Shown: piece after piece, positions 46,550 to 59,204 of the stretch
How the letters are laid out: every line of letters starts with the position of its first letter
Position numbering within the stretch: position 1 is the stretch's first letter
Assembly: GCF_003473485.1 (NCBI RefSeq)
Contig: NC_053044.1
Coordinates: forward strand, 56,274,091-56,338,090
DNA: 64,000 nt
Origin: Medicago truncatula
Lineage: Eukaryota > Streptophyta > Magnoliopsida > Fabales > Fabaceae
Direction: 5' to 3'
The notes under the pieces: model-generated
Seen by the model: only the letters and a program-made list of their open reading frames with translations
Databases searched by the model: none
What the model was told of the DNA's origin: nothing
Position numbers and translations under genes: made by a program

Positions 46550-48427
46550 TATTAGTATGATGTATTAGGGTGTGTATGTGATAGCTTATTTACAAATTAT
46601 TTGAAATCTTATGAACTAAGCACTTATTTAAGTCTTTGAACTAGTTTATGAAAGTAAATTTTGACATGTTCATAAGTGGCATTCTACTTATTTGAAAGAT
46701 ACCAATGACACTAGAAGCCAACGGCACCCATGTATTTCCCCATAAATTTTCCTGCAAGTGAGATATTTATTTTTAAGATCAATCACATATATACTTTCTT
46801 GCATAGGCACAAAAAAAATATATACATTTACCAAGTGACATTTGATTGATGTTAAAATTTGTGCTTTGGTAAATCCATGGTGTTCATAGGAGAAAGAAGG
46901 GAGGGGGAGGGGACTGCGAGAGGTCATGAGGAAGGGTGGGGGAGGGTCTAATGGAGGTAGAGGTTCTTTACCGGTTTGTACAACATGTGATTGTGAAGTG
47001 ATGTGTGTCACACACTCACACTGGCTAGTGTAAAGTTGGTTTTTGATAGTCATCTTCAGGATACACTACAACCTCGATTTTACGGTGGACGGCTTTAGAC
47101 AATTAGATTAATTAAAAGATATAAACTTTTTCTCTTAATCCAACATTTTACCGAATTTCCCTAAAAAAAAACAAAGGGAAGAGGCACGAATTGGTGTGAA
47201 ATATTTTTACAAGACTAAAATTGAAATTAATTATAGAATTTAAAATATTATATTTGTTCCCTAATCACACCAAATTATATAAAAGTATTCCTCAAGCCTG
47301 ATTGAAGAACACTTGGGTTTAATTTTTTAAAGCTCAAAACCAATCAAATTTTCCTTAACACTGTAAGTTTGGATGAAAATTTACATAGCTATGGACATAA
47401 ACCGTTCTTTTTGTACCCTGTAATTTCTAGGACAAAGGAACCACGATGATTTGGAGTTCGACTGGAGTAATATTTGGTTAAAATTGTTTCGGTCAGAATT
47501 CAAATTCCCAAAGAACATATATAAGACTAAGACATGCGTTTATGAATCATAGTCAATGTTGTTATGACATTTTATTTATTTATTTATTCATCATGTTTTT
47601 TTTTAAGGATTTATATTTATAATTTTATAAAAAGGATGTTTCTTTTTCTCTAAAAAAAAATGTTTCCTTGTTTAGTTTAAAGTATCAAGTGTAATAATTG
47701 AAATGTAATTAAGAGAGATTATAATGGATAATTACGCTTGAAATGTTAATTCGGTAGTAAAAGTATAGCCTTCTACCTCAATTTACTGAATAAAATCACT
47801 ATTAGAGCCACTTTAATTAATAAAAAAAAATCTTCTCTAATTTATTTTTTTTAACAAAATGGGTAATTGTGAAATATATGTGATTATCATCTAGAAATGG
47901 CCTTACACCCTCTCAAAAAAATGGTCTTACTCAATGCAAAAATTATGGGATTATCATCATTTAACGAAAACAAGTCCCGTGTAAAAAAAAAAAAAAAAAA
48001 AATCCCTGTCAACCTTGCTAAAACAAAAGAGAAGAAAATCATTCACAAATCGACCAAGAATGGGTAATATAGAGCAATCAACAGAACACACAACAATGCT
48101 TTGTTTGTTAACGGTAGAAATATAAAGATATTAGAAGTGTATATACTTTTCAGTGAAAGAAAGACGATAATGTAATGTGATAGATGTGAAAGAAATAGAT
48201 AAATAAAGATAATTAGACGTTAAATGAGTGTAGAGAAATATGATTATTAAGATTGGTGTTTTCTGGGTTTTGATTTGAGACACTAAGATTTGGTGTTTTG
48301 ATTTGAGTATTTAGGTTTGATCAAAAATATGAAAGCGAAGATGGAAGATGATGAACATACGAAAAAGAAGATGGATAATTGTTTTTTCCTAAGTTTTTTA
48401 ATGATAAAAATTATTTATAATTAAAAT
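46550..48427. other. intergenic region with 3' flank of DSE1
   Basis: No supported gene. Contains AT-rich DNA, a 'tttatttatttattta' run near 47573-47588 and an A-run near 47984-48002. The minus-strand ORF around 46688-47053 has low-complexity proline runs and no domain. Confidence 0.4.
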
Positions 48428-48437
48428 TATTATTGAT

Positions 48438-48531
48438 TTTTTTTATTTGGTGGTGGCGGGGTTTGAACCCCCGACATTGCATATATTATGCATTGTCCTT
48501 ACCAACTGAGCTAACCTCACGAGGACAAAAC
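48438..48531 (-). mobile_element. tRNA-derived SINE with target-site duplication
   Basis: On the minus strand the head carries an A box 'ttagctcagttggta' and a B box 'ggttcaaacccc' spaced as in a tRNA, ending in an A-rich tail. The 3' half lacks a tRNA acceptor stem match, so it is not a functional tRNA. A direct repeat 'tattattgat' flanks it at 48428-48437 and 48532-48541. About 94 bp, unusually short for a SINE. Confidence 0.75.
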
Positions 48532-48828
48532 TATTATTGATAATCATGCATGGCAAGTCACCTCAACTTTTTTTTAATAAAAAATAAAGAAAGAACTAAC
48601 TTGTACACTTTTTACAAGATAAAGAATTTGAACGAGACAAAAAAAGGATAAAAAACCAAGTGCTACAAATGAATGAGATAAATGATTTGAATCGAACAAA
48701 AAATAAAGAATTCAAGCGTTACAAATAAATAAGATAAATGAACACTAGAGTTCAACTAAAAAAAATATTTTAAAATTTGAGTTCAACTCAACTCTTTTAA
48801 AACCGATTTGTATATCAACTCTTTGCAC

Positions 48829-49062
48829 TCATGTGCCTAGAGATGGTAATCTTGTAGCTGATGCCCTTGCTAAGAATGGGCAAGGCCTAGCTTTTTACTC
48901 TTATCAGTGGTGGGACTCCCCTCCCTCCTTTGTTTTACATTTCTTGCATAGGGACTCTTTAGGATCTTTTGTCTAAGCTTATGGCTTAGTTTGGACTTTC
49001 TGGTTCAGACCATCTCCTGTTTTTATATCATTCACTATTTGATAAAAATAAAAATAAAAAAA
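48829..49062 (+). mobile_element. LINE 3' end with RNase H fragment
   Basis: The frame 48830-48976 reads HVPRDGNLVADALAKNG without interruption to a stop (TAA at 48974), matching the C-terminal RNase H tail of plant L1-type ORF2. A 3' UTR and an 'aaaaataaaaataaaaaaa' tail follow. Near-identical 'aactcttttaaaa' occurs at 48789 and again right after the tail, a probable target-site duplication. The element is severely 5'-truncated. Confidence 0.75.
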
Positions 49063-49280
49063 CTCTTTTAAAATTGGTTTGTTGACCACTCTTATTTATA
49101 AATACATTGACTAGACATATGGAACATGTTTGACAACAGGTGGTAAAATAGATCTTAAACAACTTTGATAACATCTTAAAATTTAGATCAAATTTAACTA
49201 TACTCTTATTAAACCAATCTATAAGGTGATGACTTCTCTCACTTATAAACTTTAATTTATGTTTAGGTTTTTTCTCTTCT

Positions 49281-49390
49281 AATGTGGGACTAACACTCTA
49301 TTTTAATTTTGTATAAAGATGATGATGATTTAGTTTCTAGGGACTAACACTCTATTTTAATTTTGTATAAAGATGATTTTGTTTCTAAAA
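49281..49390. repeat. short tandem duplication
   Basis: 'gactaacactctattttaat' plus 'tttgtataaagatgat' occurs at about 49290 and again at about 49343. The preceding text ('cttctaatgtgggac') resembles a common dispersed repeat. Confidence 0.75.
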
Positions 49391-50567
49391 TCATTGAGCA
49401 TATTGTTTGCACGTCTCACGTATCAAACATTCTGCATGTGGCCAGGCTGATAGAGTTGCTGACGGTGAACTTGGGCAATGTATTTATGTAGGAAAGAACA
49501 ATGCACATTATTATTTTTATAAATAAAGTATTATATTGATTTGGATCCGAAAACATTTTTCGTTCCAAAGTCGTTTTATGCTGCACTACTACATTACATA
49601 TCTGAATGCGGCTGATTCCATAAAGAAATAATGAAAGCTTCTGATTAACAAAAGAAATGCTTATTACCTCAAAAAAAAAAAAAATGCTTATTAAAATTAA
49701 AATAAACAAAAATGAAATGCGTTTTCTTTTTCGGGAAAACGAGTAAGAAAAAAGCAAATATCTAAAATAATGCTCAACTACTTTGCTTTTCATGCATAAA
49801 AAAAATTAAGAGAGTCACATTTCATTTCAGACTGGTTGCATTATTCATATTCCAAAAACAAGATGCCTTGACCAAAATTAGTGAAGAAAGTAGCGAGTTA
49901 TTTCCCTTTACAGTGTGGCTAATGGCTATCTTTGAAAGAGAGAGAACTAAGGCAGCCTTTTGTAATGGCAAATGCACTTCACAAACACAAGAATATATGA
50001 GAGTGCATCTTTGATTACTTTATTTGTTAGACAATATTTATGTCTCCAAAAAAAGTGTTAAAGTCATTTCAAAGTGTTAGACCTAACGTTTAACAATTGA
50101 AATTAAGATTATCTGACAACTAACTATATTTCAATCCCACATTTGCATGACCAGAGCCATCAACGAGTGAAAATTGTGCAACACACACCTCAAATTTGTT
50201 TTCGATTGGGTTGTAACTTACAGTCGATTATTTTTATAACTATGGATCAATTTTTTTCAATCAAATAAATAATTTTAAGGCTTCTATTGGACAGCAAATC
50301 TCAATAAGTTGTGACTTGTGAGCTAGCTCAATCCAAAACGATTCATTGATGAGTCTGATTTTCAAAACATCACATCCCATCAAGACTCAATCATTGTCCC
50401 TTAAAAAAAGACTCAATCATTGTGAACTTACCAACTTAAAACCCATGCAATGCATTGATGTGGGATACCTTTGTTACAATTCGGTCAACCAATAATTAAA
50501 TAAACAATACTATTATTTTCATGAATTATCTTCAGTTTTAGTCATTTATCTTTTTTATTATTTATAT
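49391..50567. other. intergenic region, nothing recognised
   Basis: AT-rich, with an A-run near 49671-49684. The minus-strand ORF at 49416-49793 is low complexity and without a domain. Confidence 0.4.
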
Positions 50568-51723
50568 GGATTCTATTCTTCATTGCACAGACCAATTTTC
50601 AACGGTATTCATTTTGGCTTTATTAAGAACTTTTGGTCGGCGATGAGTGGTGATATTATGCGTTTTATTGGAGAGTTTCATAGGAACAGCAAGCTTACTA
50701 AAGGAATTAATAGTACCTTCATCGCTTTGATACCAAAGGTGGAGAGTCCTCAAAAACTTTCTGATTTCCGCCCAATTTCTTTGGTGGGGAGCTTGTATAA
50801 AGTTCTTGCTAAAGTTCTTACTAACATATTGAAGTGTGTGATAGATAAGGTGGTGTCAGAGTCTCAGTCCGCTTTTATTCAAAATAGGCAGATATTGGAT
50901 GGTCTTCTGATTGCAAATGAGGCGGTGGACGAAGCTAAAAAATTGAAGAAAGAATTACTCTTGTTCAAAGTGGATTTTGAGAAAGCTTATGATTCGATAG
51001 ATTGGAATTATTTGGAGACGTCATGACTAGAATGGGGTTTCCAACTTTGTGGAGGAAGTGGATTAAAGAATGTGTAGGCACGGCTTCAGCTTCTGTGCTT
51101 GTCAATGGCAGCCGTACGACGGAGTTTCCTTTAAAGTGTGGGTTACGGCAGGGAGATCCTTTGTCTCCATTTCTCTTTCTTTTGGTGGCGAAGGGTCTTA
51201 ATGTTTTGATGAAGGCGGTGGTGGATTCTAATATGTTTATTGGATATCGTTTTGGTATGCATAATGGGGTGTCTGTTTTCCATTTGCAATTTGCTGATGA
51301 TACCTTGTTGTTGGGTGAGAAAAGTTGGGCGAATGTTCGTACTTTAAGGGCTGTTTTGGTGTTATTCGAAGGCGTGTCTGGTTTAATAAAGGTGAACTTC
51401 CATAAAAACATGTTATTTGGTGTTAATATTGGAGTCTCTTGTTTGGGGGCAGCAGCCACAACGTTGAGTTGTAGGGTGGGACGGGTTCCCTTTATGTACT
51501 TGGGTCTTCCTGTTGGAGGTGATGCTAGGAGATTAGCTTTTTGGGATCCTGTTGCCAGTATTGCGAAGAGGTTGTCGGTTTGGAAGATTCGTTTTCTTTC
51601 GTTTGGAGGCCACTTGATTCTCATAAAGTCTGTCATGTCTTCTCTACCTGTTTATGCCCTTTCCTTCTTCAAAGCTCCATCAGGTATAATCTCTTCTATT
51701 GAATCTATGTTTAATAATTTTTT

Positions 51724-51754
<31 letters not shown>

Positions 51755-53087
51755 GGGGAAGTGAGGATCATAGGAAAATCTCATGGAATAGTTGGAAATC
51801 TATTTGTGTTAGAAAGGAGGAGGGAGGCTTGGGGTGAGAAGAATGAGTGAATTTAATCTGGCTCTTCTAGGGAAGTGGTGTTGGAGAATGTTAGTTGATA
51901 GAGAGGGGTTGTGGTATAGGGTGTTAGTGGCCCGTTACGGTGAGGAGGGTGGTGTTTTGAAGGATGGGGGGCGGAGGGCTTCAGGTTGGTGGCGCGACCT
52001 TCAACGCGTGCGTGATGGTGGTGGGGGAGTGGACGGTGAATGGTTTAGTAGCTGCGTCTCCAAAGTGTTGGGGAATGGTAGAAATACTTATTTTTGGACT
52101 GATCCGTGGTTAGGTGGTTTTACGTTGTCGGTACGGTTTAGACACTTATTTGATTTAAGTGTCAATAAACTTAGCACGGTGGAGGATATGTTTGTGTTGG
52201 GGTGGGCGGAGGGTGGTGAGGCGTGGAAGTGGCGGAGGAGTTTATGGGATTGGGAGGAGGCTTTAGTAGTGGAGTGTTCTAGGTTGCTTGCTAACGTTAC
52301 TTTGCAGGCCTCACAGTTTGATGCATGGAAATGGCGACTTGACAATTCAGGAAAATATTTTGTCTGTTCTGTTTATGATATGTTGACTACATGTGGTAAT
52401 TCTACTGTTGATGAGGCTTCAAATTTGGTGTGGCACAAAAATGTTCCGCTAAAGGTTTCTATTCTTGCTTGGAGGCTTCTTCGGAATCGGTTGCCAACTA
52501 AGACTAACTTGGCGGTTCGTGGGATCTTGGTTCAGGATGCGCATCTGTGTGTGTCTGGTTGTGGGGAGGTGGAGACAGTTCAACATTTATTTGTTTCCTA
52601 CCCTATATTTAGAAACTTATGGCAGTATGTTCGAGCTTGGATTGGAGTCACTGGGGTCGACCCTTTTGATGTTGTTGACCACTTTGTTCAGTTTTCTTAT
52701 CTGTTAGGTCATGCGGCTAAAAAACGTTCTTTTATGCAATTATTATGGTTGGCTTGTGTGTGGGTGTTGTGGACTGAGCGTAATAATAGGCAGTTCAACA
52801 ATACAAAAAATACTATTTATCAGTTGTTCTTACAGGTTCAGAACCATTCTTTCTGGTGGTTGAAGGCAGCTAACTTCGTTCATGAGTTAGGGGTTCATAA
52901 TTAGTTTGCTTGCCCGTTACCGTGTTTAGGTATAGGGTAGTTGTTTTTTTTGTTGTTATTGAGCCTTTGACTGAATTCTATTGTAATTATGCTTGATTCC
53001 TTCTAACACTCCTTGTGCGGAAGGAACGAAGCTTTTATTGTTAATATATGTTTCATTTTTGCCTCTTCAAAAAAAAAAAAAAAAAGA
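50568..53087 (+). mobile_element. 5'-truncated L1-type LINE ORF2 (reverse transcriptase plus zf-RVT)
   Basis: The 5' part (50583-51026) encodes the RT palm start (FIALIPKVESPQKLSDFRPIS). The next frame (51002 onward) carries GLRQGDPLSPFLF and the catalytic FADD box (LQFADDTLLLG). A third frame (51834-52904) encodes the C-terminal region with the RVT zinc-binding domain (WHKNVPLKVSILAWRLLRNR). An A-tail ends at about 53087. Endonuclease and ORF1 are missing. The frame is broken near 51020, at a T16-G25 homopolymer (51718-51758) and near 51832, so the copy is dead. No convincing target-site duplication was found. Base composition is clearly more GC-rich than the flanks. Confidence 0.92.
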
Positions 53088-54524
53088 TTGTCTGTTTTAT
53101 AAAATCATATAAAAAAAATAGTCACCTAATTTAACATTATATAATTCCTTATTTTTTTTATTTGTATTGTGTGTTCAAATATTTTTTTTGATTTGAGACT
53201 TTGTCTAACTAAGTCGCCTACTTTATTTAATTCATTTCTTAATTAGTCTTTTGTTCCAATGATTTATCATGACTTCCTGTGGTTAATTTGAAAGTCGTGA
53301 AATGATGTTATATTCTGTGATAAATAAGTGGTTTTTGAATTGAATTAAGTCCCATTCTCGTAGTTATTATGTTATTTTCATGAAATGATGAGCAAATGAT
53401 GAATTGAATTAAGTTCTCTTTATGAATCGGTTGTTTTTGGATAAGACCCCAAGTCTTCATAAACTTTTTACGAGTGAGTAAATAGAACCCTATCTCTGTC
53501 TGATGAGAGAATTTTGAAAGATTTTTTCAATCTTTAACTTGATTTATCTTGTATGTTGTTTTCGGGATCTAGTTTTCTTTTATTATTTTTTTTTTTTGTT
53601 ATTTGTTTTTTTTTCTCTTAAATATCTTTTAACCTTGTAATGGATTGAATTACACTTGTACTCAATCTCTATCTGTATAATTGATTTTCATTCAAAATAA
53701 TATTATGATGATATTCATTTATTAATTTACGTATCAAATTAGGGTTACATGTTTCTTTATTCATGAGGTTGATTTACTGATAATCTATGATTACCTAAGT
53801 AATTTAGTGGCTTGTAATTCACCTTTTAAACCAAACAATTGGTCTTCAGTGATTGATAAGGACCACCAAAAACAATTTGTTCAGGAGAATTTGAGTTCGA
53901 TTCTTAAGTGAAATAATTTTTTGTCATACTTTATTTATCTCTCCGTCGAACTCCAAATTACCAGGATCTTTTTCTCATGAGAATTCGATGTTCGAACTTC
54001 GATCTTTACATATAATAATGTGATGTCTATACGAACTAAGCTAAGCTAGACGTAATATTCTATTATTTTTACTACATAAAGTAGGACGTGGTAAAAATTG
54101 AATTAGGAACTGAGTTCATGTGAGTGAACTAGAAGTAGAGAGGGCTGAATAATAGATTTCTTTTTCTCCATTTTTTTAAATGTACTTGTTTTCTTTTGGT
54201 TGTTAAATGTGCAACTAACAATTTTATAAAAAATAGGAAAAGATGCAACCAACAGGAAATGGTGAGGCATCCTAACTAAGCTATAATATACATCACGTTC
54301 TCAATCCTCGTTGCTTAAGTTTTCAAAAGGTTAACACGGACATAATTAGTATATATAAAAGTTTGGACTTGGATCTTTTCTTTCTTTTTAAACCTTTTGA
54401 TGTCATGCCACTCTCAAAACAGTAGGAGGATAACATTTGTCACAAGTAACCACTCCATGAATCAAAGCATATAAACACGATCGCTCATGAACTTCACAAT
54501 TCTTACACTAGTGCTTTAGAATAC
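53088..54524. other. intergenic region, possible degenerate SINE
   Basis: AT-rich. Around 53940-54055 a B-box-like 'gttcgaacttcg' and an A-box-like 'gaactaagctaagc' occur in the minus orientation, which may be an old tRNA-derived SINE. Nothing else recognised. Confidence 0.3.
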
Positions 54525-54665
54525 CTTTTTTTTTTTTTTTTTATCAGGTAGTCTAGTGACTAGATTCACACACATTATGTGTGGAGAAGTGGGGAATTTA
54601 GGGTTTGAACTACAGCTCTTACACATAATATCCCTAATAGCTACCAATTGATCCACATATGTCTT
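54525..54665 (-). mobile_element. tRNA-derived SINE with oligo-T/A tail
   Basis: The plus strand starts with a T-run (about 54525-54542), the tail of a minus-strand element. Next come 'tagtctagtgactagattc', then a B box 'gggtttgaac' and, near the far end, the A-box-like 'ctaccaattgatccac'. This order fits a minus-strand tRNA-derived SINE. Target duplications are not clear. Confidence 0.55.
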
Positions 54666-56079
54666 CATTAACTTCTTTTTAATGGATTTGATGAAAACAA
54701 ATATTTTCTAATGGAGTTTTATTAGCTATCATGTACAAGGAAACCCTTTTTAAATAACCGGAAACCTTTATCAATAATGTAGGAGTAATATTTTTGTTAT
54801 TACTTTAAACCAAATTGTTTGTTTTCACAAATAAAATTAAAATGTTTTTAAATAAGTTTTACTATAAAATAACCTCTTTTTATATATTTCATATATCTAA
54901 CGTTATTTTTTTGAAGGAATATATCTAACGTTATTTGTCGTCAAAATAATTAAATATAAAAAAATGACATGACTTTGAATAGTTTAATACAATAGGCCAT
55001 GTACTAGTAAAACAAAATTTTATGATATTGTGCACCTTAGTTATTAAAAAAATTATTGTTACTACTGCCTTTCAAAAAAAAAAAATATTATTGTTACTTG
55101 TGATTTTTTAAAATCTCTGAATTGAGTCAAAAAAGTAATCAGTACTACAAAGTTTTGTACTGAAGGTTCAGAAAAAATGCCTCAACTCAACCAAACCATT
55201 TATTCTCACACCTATCAACCAAGAGAGTAATTTCAACATTAATGTCGCCTATCCCATGTCATTTGGCCCGACAGTGATGAACAATTAAGCATGTTGAAAT
55301 TGTATGAGTACCATATTTTTTTTTCCTTTTTCAATGGGAACAACATGAAGGCAGAATGGACAAAGAAACACAACATTTGAAGTGAGAAAGTAGTGAAGAA
55401 AGAAAGAAATAATATGATTGAACTTTGTCTCTTCTCACGGCCATATCTTTCATGCATGTGTTCTTTGTCAAAACTATCGGGCCCACGCGCTGCTTTGGGT
55501 ACATGGGACCAATCAAGTCCTTCACCCATGTGGAAGCAAAACTATCCGTGTCGGGTAAATTAATGAAGATAATCTCAATTGAGGTCAATTTGTATTTTCT
55601 TAAGTTTTTACTAATAAATAAGCAACTCATAGTAAAAAAAAAATCAATTACTCACAGTAATATTTTCATCAATAGTTTTAATCTCTATAAAAATTAAAAT
55701 AAATAGAGGTTCTATTGATCAAAATGCTATAAAACTTTTGAGATTTATAGAAGTGTTTATAAAAAGTGAGCTCAAGGGATTATACAAATTTTGTCAGAAA
55801 ACGAAAACGTATTGATAAAATTTAATGCATGAACTCAAAGAAGGAGCGAGGAAAGCTACAAACATGAACTCATGCATGTGTGTGTGCTAGGTAAAGCTTG
55901 CTAAAGCTATTCCGGTAATGTCATGGATGCATGTGTGTTTATAGTATAAGTAGGCCATTAATTCAGACAATACCTTTTTTTTTTTTTTTAAGCAATTCAA
56001 ACAATACTTAAACGCACACTCTAGCTATTTGTTAAATTTGAGCTGATTTTAAAGTGACATGTCCGAGATTTGACATCAT

Positions 56080-56155
<76 letters not shown>

Positions 56156-56930
56156 TGCAATGTTCTATCTACTGAGTTAAGTTCACGAGAATTATGTAAC
56201 TTTAAATATAATTAGAAAATTAAGTGTTTCTAATGAACAATTTTTTTTTTTTTTGAAAGATAATGAACAAATGATTAATTGACGATGTATAATATTTTGT
56301 GCATTTGAATATTTTATAATAGTAATTAAGGAACATGGTAGCAACTAAGTCTTCCTGAATAAATTAGGGAGCAAATTTTTTTATGTATAAGAAATATGAG
56401 CTAAACATTTAATATACAGAAGTACGTACACGTTCAAAATAATAGATAGAAACATTAACAAAATAATAACAATGAGAATATTAATTATATTATTTGTAGT
56501 TATTCAAATATCTGGTATGATGTATTCCAACATATACACAGTTGTTGAAAATAAAAAATGGGAGTTGGATTAAAGACTTCCATTTGGAAGGTAGTTTAAC
56601 TTTGTGTTGATAAGTTAACAAATGGAGGACTCATTCTAAAATAACTAAAATAAAGCATGGATTGAGCCAGCTTCAAGAGCCTAATATATTGAGATACTTA
56701 ACTTACCCCTGAGCTTCACATCATCACAACCTGGAAATTGCTTTAGTTTTTAAAACTTAAACGTGTAGGGGAAAAAACCAATTTAAAAAACAAAACAATA
56801 ACAAGCTGCAACGACCAATCATTTGTCTAATTAATTGTTTTCAAACAAGAACAAAAACATCACCTTCTCTTCTCTTCTCTAAGAGGAGAAGATTGTCCAA
56901 CGCGTGCATGCACTTGCGTGTGAGAGAAGA
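54666..56930. other. AT-rich intergenic region upstream of the GLOX gene
   Basis: Contains T/A homopolymers, a (TA)n run and no supported gene. Overlapping ORFs of 90-99 codons at 55239-55697 lie on both strands and show no domain, so they are not called. Confidence 0.4.
56082..56153. repeat. (TA)n microsatellite
   Basis: About 36 uninterrupted AT/TA units. Confidence 0.97.
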
Positions 56931-56939
56931 GAAGTATTA

Positions 56940-57092
56940 TTTCTTCGTCACCCAATCAATATCCTCACCTCATCTGTATTTAAAGCCTAGCTAGCTAGCT
57001 TGATGCACCCAACGCCATTTCACAGTTCTGTCACAGACTCATAAAGAAAAAGATAGAAATCCACACATAAACTAAACCCACCACCAAATTAA
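56940..57092 (+). promoter_or_regulatory. core promoter and leader of the GLOX gene
   Basis: A CCAAT-type 'cacccaatcaat' at 56949-56960 and a TATA-like 'tatttaaa' at 56977-56984 lie about 110 bases before the ATG. The leader is A/C-rich. Just upstream a 'cttctcttctcttct' tract (about 56864-56879) is present. Confidence 0.55.
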
Positions 57093-58968
57093 ATGACTCA
57101 TTCACTTTTCCCCATTCATCTTCTTATCCCTCTCATTATTATAATATCAACCACCTTCACCATTCCATCTCCAGCTATAGCCGCTGGTGGACAATGGCAG
57201 CTCTTACAAAACAACATTGGCATTGTAGCCATGCATATGCAATTACTACACAACGACCGTGTCATCATTTTTGACCGTACAGATTTTGGCTTCTCAAACT
57301 TATCTTTACCCAACGGTAGATGCCGTGTTAACCCACAAGAGCAAGCTGTGAAAAATGATTGCACTGCTCACTCCCTTGAATATGACGTCTTTTCTAATAC
57401 ATTCCGACCACTCTTCATCCAAACCAACATCTGGTGTTCCTCCGGTTCCGTCAATCCCAACGGAACTCTTATCCAAACCGGTGGTTTCAACGATGGAGAC
57501 CGTAGCGTTAGAACCTTCAATCCATGTCCAAATTGTGATTGGCAAGAATTCAACGCCAGCCTCTCAGCCAGAAGATGGTAAGTGCATGTTTAGATTAACG
57601 GTGAGCTTTAAAAGAATTACTAGTCACCTTAATTATTTTGATTTGGATAGAAAAACATTTCTTAGTATTTTTTTTTTTTTGGTACAATTTTCTTTGACCA
57701 ATTTTTACTTATATTTCTTATTTTTGAAAGAATTACGAGTTACCTTAGTTTGATAGAAAATAATTCATTAGTATATCTCTAATAGGTATGCGACCAATCA
57801 CAAGCTACCAGATGGAAGACAAATTATCATTGGAGGAAGAAGACAATTCAACTATGAGTTTTATCCAAAGAAAGATGCTACAGCAAAGAACACATACAGT
57901 TTACCATTTCTTGTACAAACAAATGATGCAAGCGCTGAGAACAATCTTTACCCGTTTGTTTTTCTCAATGTAGATGGAAATCTTTTCATCTTTGCAAATA
58001 ACCGTGCTATTTTGTTTGATTATAACAGCAACAAGGTTGTTAAAACGTACCCTACAATACCAGGTGGAGATCCTAGAAGTTATCCTAGTTCAGGTTCTGC
58101 GGCTTTGCTTCCTCTAAGAAACTTACAAAACCCTTTAGTTGAAGCTGAGGTAATGATTTGTGGTGGAGCTCCAAAAGGTTCTTATGAAAAAACATTACAA
58201 GGTAGTTTTATCGGAGCTTTGAATACATGTGGTCGGCTAAAAATAACCGACCCGAATCCGAGTTGGGTTATGGAAACTATGCCAGGTGGAAGAGTTATGA
58301 GTGACATGATTTTACTTCCTAACGGCGACGTTTTGTTGATTAATGGTGCAGCTGTGGGGTCTGCTGGTTGGGAATCGGGTCGTAATCCGGTTTTGAATCC
58401 GTTTCTTTATAAACCAAATAGTTTAGTTGGGTCAAGATTTCAGTTACAAAAACCTTCTGATATTCCACGAATGTACCATTCAACTGCTGTTTTGCTACGA
58501 GACGGTAGGGTTCTTGTTGCCGGTAGCAACCCTCATGTAAATTACAATTTTACTCGTTTGTTTCCAACTGAACTTCGGTTAGAAGCGTTTTCACCTTCGT
58601 ATTTAGAGTTGGGATTCAATGATGTGCGTCCTATAATGGTGTTTCCTGCACCCCAATCACAAACGAAATTGAAATACGCTCAAAAATTGAAGGTTCGGTT
58701 TCAAGTGAAGGCAACATTGATGAAAAACATGGTGTCAGTGACAATGTATGCACCGTCTTTTAACACGCATTCTTTCTCAATGAATCAAAGGTTGTTGGTG
58801 CTTGATGAATTGAGTAGTAGTAAAAATGTTGTTGGAGAATCGACATCAACATACCAAGTTGAAGTGGCAATACCAAATTCACCCATTCTTGCACCTCCGG
58901 GATATTATTTACTATTTGTGGTCCATCAAGAAGTTCCAAGTCAGGGTGTTTGGGTCCAACTACTCTAA
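57093..58968 (+). CDS. GLOX: secreted glyoxal/aldehyde oxidase (GLOX), copper-radical type
   Basis: Two exons, 57093-57577 and 57786-58968, joined GT-AG in phase, give 1668 nt and 555 aa. Residues 1 to about 30 are a hydrophobic signal peptide ending near PSPAIAAGG. The protein aligns with plant aldehyde oxidase GLOX1 and the galactose-oxidase/kelch superfamily. Expected copper-radical residues are present: Cys115 (IWCSSGSV) and Tyr217 (NLYPFVF) for the cross-linked cofactor, Tyr392-His393 (RMYHSTAV) and His542 (VVHQEVPS) as ligands. The enzyme should oxidise aldehydes such as glyoxal to acids with release of H2O2 in the cell wall. The C-terminal immunoglobulin-like domain (about 440-555, DUF1929) is complete. 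Confidence 0.95.
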
Positions 58969-59204
58969 TTTTCAACTACATTATGTATTATTATAGTTTA
59001 TATCCTTGTTCTTCTTTCTCTAAAATATTTATTGGTGTAATTTAAATGTAAGTGAACATATTTCTATTGTAGATGAGCATTGAATTCAGTTGGAAAAATA
59101 AAATTCAGAAAGTAATGTATAGGAGGGTTTGTAATTTTACACGAAGAGAGGGGTTGGTCATTATTGATTACCGCTATGGTACTTTTTTTTAATAAAACAA
59201 ACTA

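Noticed and set aside
46688..47053. Minus-strand ORF of 121 codons downstream of DSE1
   Set aside because: It is low complexity (Pro/Leu/Ser runs) with no homology I can recognise.
48445..48525. A functional tRNA gene on the minus strand
   Set aside because: A and B boxes are good, but the 5' and 3' arms do not form an acceptor stem and there is an A-rich tail with a target-site duplication, so it is a SINE.
51734..51758. A genuine polyglycine segment in a LINE protein
   Set aside because: The tract is a homopolymer at a point where the frame also shifts; related LINE proteins have only a few Gly here.
55239..55697. Overlapping ORFs on both strands upstream of the GLOX gene
   Set aside because: No domain, no splice context and mutual overlap; probably chance ORFs.
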